Positions 10,801-16,691 of a DNA stretch of 64,000 bases are shown one piece after another. Made by a program: the position numbers and the translations under genes. The first letter of the stretch is position 1. Each line of letters starts with the position of its first letter. Source of the stretch: Halomonas sp. SpR1 (lineage in GTDB: Bacteria; Pseudomonadota; Gammaproteobacteria; Pseudomonadales; Halomonadaceae). The stretch spans positions 62,001 to 126,000 of the forward strand of contig NZ_JAUAMB010000013.1 in assembly GCF_031010175.1 (NCBI RefSeq), written 5' to 3'. The notes beneath the pieces are model-generated. The model did not search any database and was not told where the DNA came from. It saw only the letters and a program-made list of their open reading frames with translations.

Positions 10801-12521
10801 TTGAGTAGTATCGCGACAGAAAGGGGCTCATGGCAGGCGGATCCTACCGCCTCACTAAGCGCCTCGATCAACTTCTCGGCGGGCACCAGCTTCTGCATAC
10901 CGCGGGAGACTTCTGCCGCCACGCCTATCCCCTCAGCGCCTTCCGGGGTAGTCACGGCAAAGGCCGCCACGCGCCCCTTACGCACCGCTTCCACCTCGGC
11001 TTCGATAGCGCTCTCAATATCCTGGGGGTAGACGTTATTGCCGCGCAGAATGATCAGGTCTTTAATACGCCCGGCGATATACAGCTGCCCTTGGTGTAAA
11101 AAGCCTAGATCGCCGGTACGTAGCCAGCGATCGTCTTGGGCGTCGTGGCCCTGTGCATTGGTATCGTGAGCGTCGCTATCGTGAGCCCCGGTACGTTGCC
11201 AGCTAACGCCATCCCGGGTAACAAAGGTTTTGGCCGTGGCTTCGGGGTTTTGCCAATACCCATGTGCCACGCTGGGCCCATTGACCCATATCTCGCCGAC
11301 GTCGCCTTCGGGCAGGGAGTGAAGCCCCTCTGGATCGACAATATCGACTGTGTGACCTGGCCCCGGCGTGCCGCAGCCCACCAGCGTGTTGCCTTCAACC
11401 GCTGAGGCGGCCTTACCCTCGGCCAGCGACTGTTGCGAAAAAGCCGTACCCACCACGCCTGTACCGCGTGAATTACAGCTGACCAATAGCGTGGCTTCGG
11501 CCAAGCCATAGCAGGGGGCTGCGGTGTCAGCGGCGAAGCCCGCCGGGTGAAAGCGCTCAATAAAGCCTGTGAGGGTTGCGTGGCGTACCGGCTCGGCACC
11601 AGAGAACGCGACCCGCCAGCTGGATAAATCGAGTGCCTCAAGCTGTTCGTCGCGGATGCGCTCAAGGCACAGCCGGTAGGAGAAATCGGGGCCACCGCTG
11701 ATGGTGCCCCGGTGGCGGGAGATCGCTTCCAGCCAGCGTACCGGCCGCTGCAGAAAGAAGGTCGGGCTCATCAGCACGGCGGGGATGCCACGATAGATAG
11801 GCTGCAGCAGGCCGCCAATCAGCCCCATATCGTGGTAAAGCGGTAGCCAACTAACGAAGACATCGTCAGCACCAATCGAGAAACCTGTCTCGATTGCGCG
11901 CTCGTTGGCCATTAAGTTGCCATGGCTCACCATCACCCCCTTGGGCGTAGCCGTGGAGCCTGAGGTGTATTGCAGAAAGGCGATATCATCGCGCTTGGGG
12001 CGATGCTCGACCCAGTGTTCCGCGCGGCTCTCATCTACGGCATCCACGGGGATCAATTCGGCGCTACCGAAGCCCTTGCTGGCAGATGCGACCACATCGA
12101 TAATCGTCGTAGAGGTAAGCACACAGGCGGCCTGGGAGTCGGCGGCAATGGCGAGCAGACGTGCCAGGTGCTGCTGTTTGGCCGACTCCGGCGGAAAGAC
12201 CGGCACGGCAATCACCCTGGCATATAGGCAGGCGAAGAATGCCACCACGTAGTGCTCATCGTTATCCAGCAGGATCAAGGCACGCTCACCTGCCGGGAAC
12301 CGCTGCTGTAGCTCGCTGGCCAAAGCGCGGGAACGCCGCTCCAGGGTGGCATAATCGAGGGTGATTTCACCTTGAGCGTTCACCACAATCAGCGCCCTGT
12401 CGCTGGGCCTTTCCCGGGCCAGTCGACTTAAATGCTCGACATAGCTTCTAAAAACGTCGTTGTAGTTTGCGTCGTTGCAAGATGGGTTACTGAAAGCTGT
12501 CTGAGCGTGCCTAATATTCAT
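7881..12521 (-). CDS. Siderophore initiation protein FAAL-ACP-C-TauD
   Basis: A 1546-residue protein that starts the lipopeptide. Residues ~20-620 are a fatty acyl-AMP ligase (YTSGSTATPKGVMVSHGN; SGGPDFSYRLC; long C-terminal half ending LPKTSSGKLQR). A carrier domain lies at ~640-715 (FFASGGNSLAAVK). A condensation domain at ~730-1170 carries an intact HHIVFDG and should join the fatty acid to the next module's Asp. The last ~330 residues are an Fe(II)/2-oxoglutarate TauD-type hydroxylase: YHNESSH gives the His/acid metal ligands, and VDNMLAAHARDPF followed by GPRKIVVAM gives the distal His and the 2-oxoglutarate-binding Arg. This C-terminal domain fits the NRPS-fused aspartyl beta-hydroxylase class. 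The gene is 25 bases upstream of the Asp module. Acylation is typical of amphiphilic marine siderophores. Confidence 0.95.
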   Translation of the reverse strand: MNIRHAQTAFSNPSCNDANYNDVFRSYVEHLSRLARERPSDRALIVVNAQGEITLDYATLERRSRALASELQQRFPAGERALILLDNDEHYVVAFFACLYARVIAVPVFPPESAKQQHLARLLAIAADSQAACVLTSTTIIDVVASASKGFGSAELIPVDAVDESRAEHWVEHRPKRDDIAFLQYTSGSTATPKGVMVSHGNLMANERAIETGFSIGADDVFVSWLPLYHDMGLIGGLLQPIYRGIPAVLMSPTFFLQRPVRWLEAISRHRGTISGGPDFSYRLCLERIRDEQLEALDLSSWRVAFSGAEPVRHATLTGFIERFHPAGFAADTAAPCYGLAEATLLVSCNSRGTGVVGTAFSQQSLAEGKAASAVEGNTLVGCGTPGPGHTVDIVDPEGLHSLPEGDVGEIWVNGPSVAHGYWQNPEATAKTFVTRDGVSWQRTGAHDSDAHDTNAQGHDAQDDRWLRTGDLGFLHQGQLYIAGRIKDLIILRGNNVYPQDIESAIEAEVEAVRKGRVAAFAVTTPEGAEGIGVAAEVSRGMQKLVPAEKLIEALSEAVGSACHEPLSVAILLNPGGLPKTSSGKLQRSACRQGWEAGSLDAYAIHAFGHFVSGGDDDASDREASQSSTTVGSETEQTLAKLWCQVLGDNQVTPMGSNAHFFASGGNSLAAVKLASRISEHWAIDFPTRAVMEKPRFGDVVDELERRLADPAASHQGGGQNPLIPISRHVELPLAPVQRRLWLVDRLASQAGDRERAAYNLPALFSLKGELNIEVLERTVNTIVARHEALRTHYPESERGDPIAVIEDHLNIELPVLDCSDLSEQEQQRYLQDTFAEYANTPFDLATGPLIKVGLLRFGAQEHALMLTIHHIVFDGWSTSVFIREFATLYGELLEGKESELPDLGIQYVDYAAWHEKALSGEAFEQSATFWRRYLSDAPSLSTLPADFARPSQVSHAGSSLRMVLSPDLSQALNKLAAQRGTTLFTLLLASFQLLMHRQTRQQDLVVGTDVAGRSHPDVEPLIGFFVNVIPLRSRLADGQIDFDHWLEHVQTSVLDAFDHQTVPFDRIVELSSISRERDRSPLIQTLFVLQNTPTERFSLPGLEVEVMPQPRQESKFDMAVFVDESDTGLSVEWVYATALYRHETIEHLTGAWQSLLAQIVEAPNMPVEEFRLPLMEKHAMQNKLSKGSKLNKLGSLKSQPGARPSTNSDSPIRTALLDEKRVFPLVIEATDADLDAVAWATSQRDFIEQHLRTHAGILFRNFGLTTPQEFEAFAEAIQPGLYGNYGDLPKKEGGRNTYRSTPYPERQMILYHNESSHLERWPRKQLFFCEFPSPVGGATPIVDCREMLRQLPADVVEEFERKGLLYVRTFTRNLDVSWRDFFKTDSKEEVEARLKEAGIEWQWLGDDELQTRTRCPAVVTHPVTGDRVFFNQVQLHHVSCLEPDVKEDLLGMVGQERLPRNVYFGDGSVISDEMMKVVGEAYEACAVRFDWRRGDVVMVDNMLAAHARDPFEGPRKIVVAMGDIYERSALEEAQGANADAELVGQ

Positions 12522-12566
12522 ATGCGTACCTGCTGGAGCTCCTGGCCGTGGGGTGAGGCGTTATGT

Positions 12567-13568
12567 TCAGTCGTTGGAGAGGTTGCCGTGGCCTTCTGCC
12601 ATGGCGACGACGACTTTGCGCGGCCCTTTAAAGGGCGTGCGCGCATGGGCGACCAGCATGTTGTCGAGCATCAACACATCGCCCGCTTGCCAGGGGAACA
12701 TCACCGTTTCTTCGGCCAGTACGCCGCGGATCTCATCGAAGATGGCATCGTCAATGGGGCTGCCATCGGCAAAGAAGACGTTGCGCGGCATGTCTTCGGG
12801 GTCGAGCAGCTCTTCGAGCGATTCACGCACTTCTGGCTGCAGGTTGGAGACATGGAAAAGATGGCCCTGGTTAAACCACACCTGTTCACCGGTGACCGGA
12901 TGGGTCTCTATGCTTTGGCATAGCTGGGTGGTGCGCAGATCGCCGTCGGGTTTCCACTCACAGCGAATCCCCGCGCGTTGGCAGAATGCCTCCACTTCGG
13001 CGCGGTCTTCGGTGTTAAACACCTTTTGCCAAGGCATATCGAAATCGCCGTAGTTGCGTACGTAGAGAATGCCGGGGGCAAAGCGCTCGCGGATCTCTGC
13101 TGGCATACGGCGGTAAATGGCGCGGCTATCGGCAATCGGCGTCTCTCCCCCTTCAGGGGAAGCGGTGACACAGTGGAACCAGATTTTCATCGGCCACTCG
13201 CGGGTATAGGCCTGCTCGTTGTGTAGGGGAATATGTTGGTGAGCGGGGTATTCGGTGGAGGTATAAATGCCCGATGACACCGCTGAACGTGGCGTGGAAG
13301 CGAACTCGTAACTCAGCAGCGGATGACCAAACGCAGCGGCAAACTGCTGAAAATCGTCAACGGAGGGAACATCGAAACCTCTTAGCAGCACGCCGCCCAC
13401 CCTGGTCACCAGAGACTCGATATCCGCACGCAAATCGCCGAAGGCTTCCAGCAGCGGCTGCCCCGGGTAGGTGGGAGAAATCATAATGGGCAGCTCTGAA
13501 TCAGCAGGCCCCTGACGTTTGGATATGGTGTTGGCTGGTTGCGTTGGTGCTGTGCTTTGGCTGTCCAT
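12567..13568 (-). CDS. Stand-alone TauD/SyrP-like aspartyl beta-hydroxylase
   Basis: A 333-residue Fe(II)/2-oxoglutarate-dependent dioxygenase of the TauD/SyrP family. The metal ligands are seen at LHNEQAY (His, Glu) and in the distal LDNMLVAHARTPF; the 2-oxoglutarate Arg is in GPRKVVVAM. It is clearly paralogous to the TauD domain fused to the next gene (shared HPVTGxxVxFNQ, LPRNV/MPRNV, GPRK). In siderophore operons such discrete enzymes hydroxylate Asp while it is bound to a carrier protein and dock to an interface domain; the Asp module two genes downstream has such a domain. The ATG has a strong AGGAG 8 bases upstream. The gene lies 45 bases ahead of the FAAL gene in the same operon. Aspartate as substrate is inferred from context. 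Confidence 0.9.
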   Translation of the reverse strand: MDSQSTAPTQPANTISKRQGPADSELPIMISPTYPGQPLLEAFGDLRADIESLVTRVGGVLLRGFDVPSVDDFQQFAAAFGHPLLSYEFASTPRSAVSSGIYTSTEYPAHQHIPLHNEQAYTREWPMKIWFHCVTASPEGGETPIADSRAIYRRMPAEIRERFAPGILYVRNYGDFDMPWQKVFNTEDRAEVEAFCQRAGIRCEWKPDGDLRTTQLCQSIETHPVTGEQVWFNQGHLFHVSNLQPEVRESLEELLDPEDMPRNVFFADGSPIDDAIFDEIRGVLAEETVMFPWQAGDVLMLDNMLVAHARTPFKGPRKVVVAMAEGHGNLSND

Positions 13569-13599
13569 TATTAATCTCCTAAAAAGTCGTTAAGTAGCG

Positions 13600-14337
13600 T
13601 TAGCACTGGGTGGCGGGGGCATGGCCCGTATCGAGATAGCCCTTATCGATATAGCCCTGATCGATATAGCCTGAATCGACATACCCCAGGGCAGCGGCAT
13701 AGCCACTCGGCGCGGGCAGCGGCCATGCTTGCAAAGGTGACAAAACGGGAAGCGAGTGCTCAAGGCAGTAGCTAGTGGGTGGCACTGAAGATGGGCTAAC
13801 CGAGAGTGCCTGCAGGTGGTCAGCGATTCCCAAACCCAAGGTTTTGAGCACCGCTTCTTTAACCACCCAGCGCTCCATAAAGGGCAGCGTGGCGCCGCCA
13901 ATGTGGTCGCGCTGCTCGCTAGGCGATAGCACCAACCCGTGTAGCGGCGCCAGTTCGGCCTCGGGTCGGCGACGCTCAATATCGACCCCTACCGCGCCAC
14001 CAGGAGCAAGCGCGATCAAGGCGGCATTGCCAGAGTGGGAGACATTGAAGGCAGGCCCATCAGCGCCTTCCAGCGCTGGTTTGCCGTAGGCGTTTCGGGT
14101 AAACACCAGCTTTTCTGGTGCTATACCGGTGTGCGCTGATAGCAGCCGCCGCAGGGCAGCGCGTGTCGCCACAGCGCGCACGACATCAGCGTGATGGCGG
14201 AGCCGTTGGGCGCGCTGCCACTCGACTCGGCTAAGCAGTCGAGCATCGTCGTCGGCCACCGGGGCGTTAAGGTCGAGCGCCAGGCACCAAACCTCAAGCC
14301 CTTCGGGCACCCCTTCAGCTAACCGCAGGCGCTGCAT
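13600..14337 (-). CDS. Sfp-type 4'-phosphopantetheinyl transferase
   Basis: A 245-residue enzyme that would convert apo carrier domains of the NRPS proteins to the holo form using CoA. Diagnostic Sfp-family motifs are present: NAYGKPAL, FNVSHSG, GVDIE (Mg-binding Asp/Glu) and WVVKEAVLK. The start overlaps the thioesterase gene by 23 bases, indicating translational coupling. The C-terminal ~25 residues are unusual: four near-identical five-residue units of the type GY(V/I/L)D(S/Q/K/T), encoded by a 15-base tandem repeat. This tail lies beyond the conserved core and probably has no catalytic role. Confidence 0.93.
   Translation of the reverse strand: MQRLRLAEGVPEGLEVWCLALDLNAPVADDDARLLSRVEWQRAQRLRHHADVVRAVATRAALRRLLSAHTGIAPEKLVFTRNAYGKPALEGADGPAFNVSHSGNAALIALAPGGAVGVDIERRRPEAELAPLHGLVLSPSEQRDHIGGATLPFMERWVVKEAVLKTLGLGIADHLQALSVSPSSVPPTSYCLEHSLPVLSPLQAWPLPAPSGYAAALGYVDSGYIDQGYIDKGYLDTGHAPATQC
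13630..13689. repeat. 15-base tandem repeat, four units, in the 3' end of the PPTase gene
   Basis: Four consecutive 15-base units begin ATCGA at 13630, 13645, 13660 and 13675 with few differences (core ATCGATATAGCC). As the unit is a multiple of three it keeps the frame and encodes repeated Gly-Tyr-Ile-Asp-X in the PPTase tail. Copy number could vary between strains without breaking the gene. Confidence 0.9.
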
Positions 14338-15055
14338 GGGGCACCTCCTCTAGCCGCAGGGTCAGCGTCTGTTCGATGGCCGCCAGCACTTCCGCTTGCT
14401 GCTGACGGATAAAGAAGTGTCCTCCCTCGAACCAGCTCAGCGAGAACGCCCCGCCCGCTTCGCGCTGCCATGCTTCCAGACGCACCTTCTCGATATCATC
14501 ACCAAAGCCTGCGAAAACCTTGACCGGGTAGTCGAATGGCACACCGCCGCGATAGCGGAAACTGCGACAAAGGCGATAGTCCGCCGCCAACACATCCAGG
14601 GTGAGGCGCAGCAGCTCGGGGCTTTCGAACACTTCCTCTGGGGTACCGCCCTGTTGGCGCAGATCCGCGATTAAGGCCTCGTCATTATCCAGCCCCGCCA
14701 AACGCTCTGGGTCGCGCATTGAAGGGGCCGCACTGCCTGAGGCGAATAGCATCCGTGGCTGAGGGCGCCCCACATCGCGCAGGCGTGCCGCCATGCCGTA
14801 GGCCAGCAGCGCCCCCATACTGTGGCCGAACAGGGCAAAGTCGCCGCGCATCCGCGTTGCCTGCTCTTCGCACAGCCGTACCACCTGGGTTTCGAAGTCG
14901 TCGATCAGCGCCTCACCCAGGCGTTCGCCACGCCCAGGCAATTCGACGGGATATACCTCGACCCAGGCGGGCAACTGGCGTTTCCAGCGCAGATACATGG
15001 TGGCGCTGGCCCCGGCGCAGGGCAGGCAGAGCAGCCTTAAACGCTTAACCTGCAT
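14315..15055 (-). CDS. Type II thioesterase of the siderophore NRPS
   Basis: A 246-residue alpha/beta-hydrolase of the GrsT/external thioesterase family. Visible are [10 protein letters not shown] at the N-terminus, the nucleophile elbow GHSMG around residue 78, and the catalytic His in FEGGHFFI near the C-terminus. Such enzymes remove misprimed or stalled acyl groups from carrier domains and so keep the assembly line active. The gene overlaps mbtH by 11 bases and the PPTase gene by 23, in the order mbtH - thioesterase - PPTase. It is not the chain-release thioesterase, which would normally be fused to the last NRPS protein outside the window. Confidence 0.93.
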   Translation of the reverse strand: MQVKRLRLLCLPCAGASATMYLRWKRQLPAWVEVYPVELPGRGERLGEALIDDFETQVVRLCEEQATRMRGDFALFGHSMGALLAYGMAARLRDVGRPQPRMLFASGSAAPSMRDPERLAGLDNDEALIADLRQQGGTPEEVFESPELLRLTLDVLAADYRLCRSFRYRGGVPFDYPVKVFAGFGDDIEKVRLEAWQREAGGAFSLSWFEGGHFFIRQQQAEVLAAIEQTLTLRLEEVPHAAPAVS

Positions 15056-15290
15056 TCACCTGCTCCGCCTCGGCGCTGGCCTGCTCATCCATCCACTGGC
15101 GCAGCGAAAGTGGCCGCATATCAGTCCAGGTCTTTTCGACATAGGCTAAGCAGGTTGGCTTATCGCCAAGCACGCCGGTATCCGTCCAACCGGCAGGAAT
15201 CGCCTTCCACTCTGGCCATAGGGAGTACTGCTCTTCATGGTTAACCAGTACGCGGAAAACACCATCTTCACGATCAAAACAGCTTGTCAT
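15045..15290 (-). CDS. MbtH-like NRPS chaperone
   Basis: A small MbtH-family protein of 81 residues. The family signature [19 protein letters not shown] is complete, followed by the conserved TW..MRPLSLRxW region. MbtH proteins bind adenylation domains and are needed for their solubility or activity. The start at 15290 (MTSCFDRED) is preferred to an upstream ATG at 15335 because it has GAGGT 9 bases upstream and matches the normal family length. It is the first gene of the siderophore operon, directly behind an iron-starvation promoter. Confidence 0.95.
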   Translation of the reverse strand: MTSCFDREDGVFRVLVNHEEQYSLWPEWKAIPAGWTDTGVLGDKPTCLAYVEKTWTDMRPLSLRQWMDEQASAEAEQVNAG

Positions 15291-15331
15291 GGGTCTAACC
15301 TCACCGTTGCCTAAGGAATGAGAAATAAAAC

Positions 15332-15350
15332 GCAATTGCTTCTCATTACT
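15332..15350 (-). promoter_or_regulatory. Weak candidate Fur box downstream of the iron-starvation box
   Basis: The 19 bases match the Fur consensus GATAATGATAATCATTATC at 11 positions in the plus orientation. The site sits just downstream of the PvdS-type box, near where transcription would start. On its own the match is weak; control may be only indirect, through the sigma factor. Confidence 0.3.
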
Positions 15351-15355
15351 TAACG

Positions 15356-15380
15356 ACGAGTGAGACGTTAGAAAATTTAG
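15356..15380 (-). promoter_or_regulatory. Iron-starvation (PvdS-type) promoter box TAAAT-N16-CGT
   Basis: On the minus strand CTAAAT (15380-15375) is followed after exactly 16 bases by CGT (15358-15356). This equals the published (G/C)TAAAT-N16/17-CGT box recognised by PvdS in Pseudomonas. It lies 65 bases upstream of the mbtH start and points into the NRPS operon. The sigma factor gene at 15884-16396 encodes a PvdS-like protein, which makes the match meaningful. Confidence 0.75.
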
Positions 15381-15550
15381 TGTTGGAGGGAAGAAAATAG
15401 AAAAATAAAGGGAGGGGGGCGCCAGTTCGTCGGCATTACCTTTGCCAAGCTAAAATGGCACCGGTGGTCGTCAGCTTTAGCTCGCGCACATTTAGCTAGC
15501 CTGACAATCTAAGGGGGGATTAAAAAAAAGGAGCAAAAAACAGTGGCGTA

Positions 15551-15760
15551 TCAGTTGCGCTCATCACCACTAGGGATAAAACCCGTTAGCAGCCAGAGCT
15601 GCTCTGCTTCACGAAACACTTGGCGATGCTGGGAAGAAGCCGCTAACCACGTATGCAGCGCTTCGCGATCAGCGTCGCTCAACGTCTGCTCATGCTCGCG
15701 CATCAGCCAGTCTAGCGCTGTTTGCCAAACGGCATCGTCGCCGCCGCTATTGTTTTCCAT
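15551..15760 (-). CDS. FecR N-terminal domain-only protein (putative anti-sigma factor)
   Basis: A 69-residue protein that resembles only the N-terminal DUF4880 domain of FecR-type anti-sigma factors: ALDWLMREH, then DREALHTWLAASSQHRQVF and AEQLW. A normal FecR has about 320 residues with a membrane segment and a periplasmic sensor; here the frame stops right after the cytoplasmic domain and no continuation is visible downstream. The ATG has a GGA site 8 bases upstream. It lies 123 bases behind the sigma factor gene in the same direction, as fecR follows fecI. It may be a soluble anti-sigma or pro-sigma factor, or a remnant. Confidence 0.75.
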   Translation of the reverse strand: MENNSGGDDAVWQTALDWLMREHEQTLSDADREALHTWLAASSQHRQVFREAEQLWLLTGFIPSGDERN

Positions 15761-15883
15761 CGTTACTGTCCAGCCTCGCTACTGCTATCTAACTGCTAAT
15801 ACCTAGCTACCAAGAGTTTCAACTTTATAGCTACTCAATAACAGTGTAACAAAGCGAAACAAAGGGGGCACCGCTAAATAACG

Positions 15884-16396
15884 TTACCGCCCTTGCAACG
15901 ACCGACGGCAATGAGTCAGCGCATCGCGAATCATAAAGTTAACTGACGTGGTAGAAACACCTAGCTGTAGCGCCACTTCCCGCTGGGTATGGCTTCCCGA
16001 ACGGTAGAGCTCAAAGGCGCGGCGCGTACGCTCTGGAAGCTCGTCCAACGCTTCAACCACCTGGGCCAAGGCCTGGCGGTCAATCGCAATCACCTCAGGT
16101 GAATGTGAGGCGTAAGAGGCGTTATCCCCCTCCTCTTCTTTAGCAAACAGCGCTGACTCAAACACGGAACGACGGCAGCGGTCAATGGCGAGGTTGCGCA
16201 CCACCCTTGACACGTAGGATATGGGCTGCTTGACCTCAAAAAGCGTGGTTGCTTCTGAAATTTTCAGATAAGCATCCTGCACCACATCGTCGGCTTGATC
16301 AGCACTGCCCAATACTCTTGCAGCGACACAGCAGAGCCTAGGCCGCTGATTAACGAAGATGTCTTCTAACTCAGCGCTCCAGGTCTGGGTATCCAC
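15884..16396 (-). CDS. PvdS-like ECF sigma factor (iron starvation)
   Basis: A 170-residue extracytoplasmic-function sigma factor. Region 2 shows DQADDVVQDAYLKI and VRNLAIDRCRR; region 4 shows ELPERTRRAFELYRSG and LGVSTTSVNFMIRDALTHCR, which is strikingly like PvdS. I place the start at GTG 16396 because AGGAGG lies 7 bases upstream and the family begins near here; a longer frame reaches 16474 but its extra residues look unrelated. Predicted role: direct RNA polymerase to the TAAAT-N16-CGT promoter ahead of the siderophore operon. A candidate Fur box upstream would make it iron-repressed. Confidence 0.93.
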   Translation of the reverse strand: MDTQTWSAELEDIFVNQRPRLCCVAARVLGSADQADDVVQDAYLKISEATTLFEVKQPISYVSRVVRNLAIDRCRRSVFESALFAKEEEGDNASYASHSPEVIAIDRQALAQVVEALDELPERTRRAFELYRSGSHTQREVALQLGVSTTSVNFMIRDALTHCRRSLQGR

Positions 16397-16435
16397 AGCA
16401 CGGCCTCCTGCCTTGATTAACACCACGGAATAAAT

Positions 16436-16454
16436 GGCAACAATTATTATTTGC
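16436..16454 (-). promoter_or_regulatory. Candidate Fur box upstream of the sigma factor gene
   Basis: Read on the minus strand the 19 bases agree with the Fur consensus at 12 positions, including ATAAT in the centre. It lies about 40 bases upstream of the GTG start of the PvdS-like gene, a typical position for iron repression of such regulators. Confidence 0.5.
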
Positions 16455-16632
16455 GTTAACCCGCAGTAAGTCAACCGGTGCGAGCTAACCCACTTTTTAT
16501 AACGATATGCTGGTTGTTAGAACGGCTACATAGAGCCCTCCCCGCCCTTCCTATGCGTAAGGCGTTTTCTCCTTGGCCTCCCCTCCCCTGATGCCCGCAA
16601 TGCATTGACTTCACCCATAAGCCATTCATAAT

Positions 16633-16651
16633 ACAAATGATAAGGATTAAT
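16633..16651 (+). promoter_or_regulatory. Candidate Fur box upstream of the siderophore receptor gene
   Basis: The 19-base site contains AATGATAA and matches the Fur consensus at 12 positions. It is about 40 bases ahead of the GTG start of the TonB-dependent receptor. The whole 16397-16691 interval is otherwise AT-rich promoter DNA between two divergent iron genes, with no further gene seen. Confidence 0.5.
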
Positions 16652-16691
16652 ATTCGTAATAATAGAAAATATTAACGCAAGGAGAACATTC

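Noticed and set aside
16397..16474. Extension of the sigma factor to ATG 16474
   Set aside because: The extra 26 residues are unlike any sigma factor and cover the Fur-like site; GTG 16396 has AGGAGG at the right distance.
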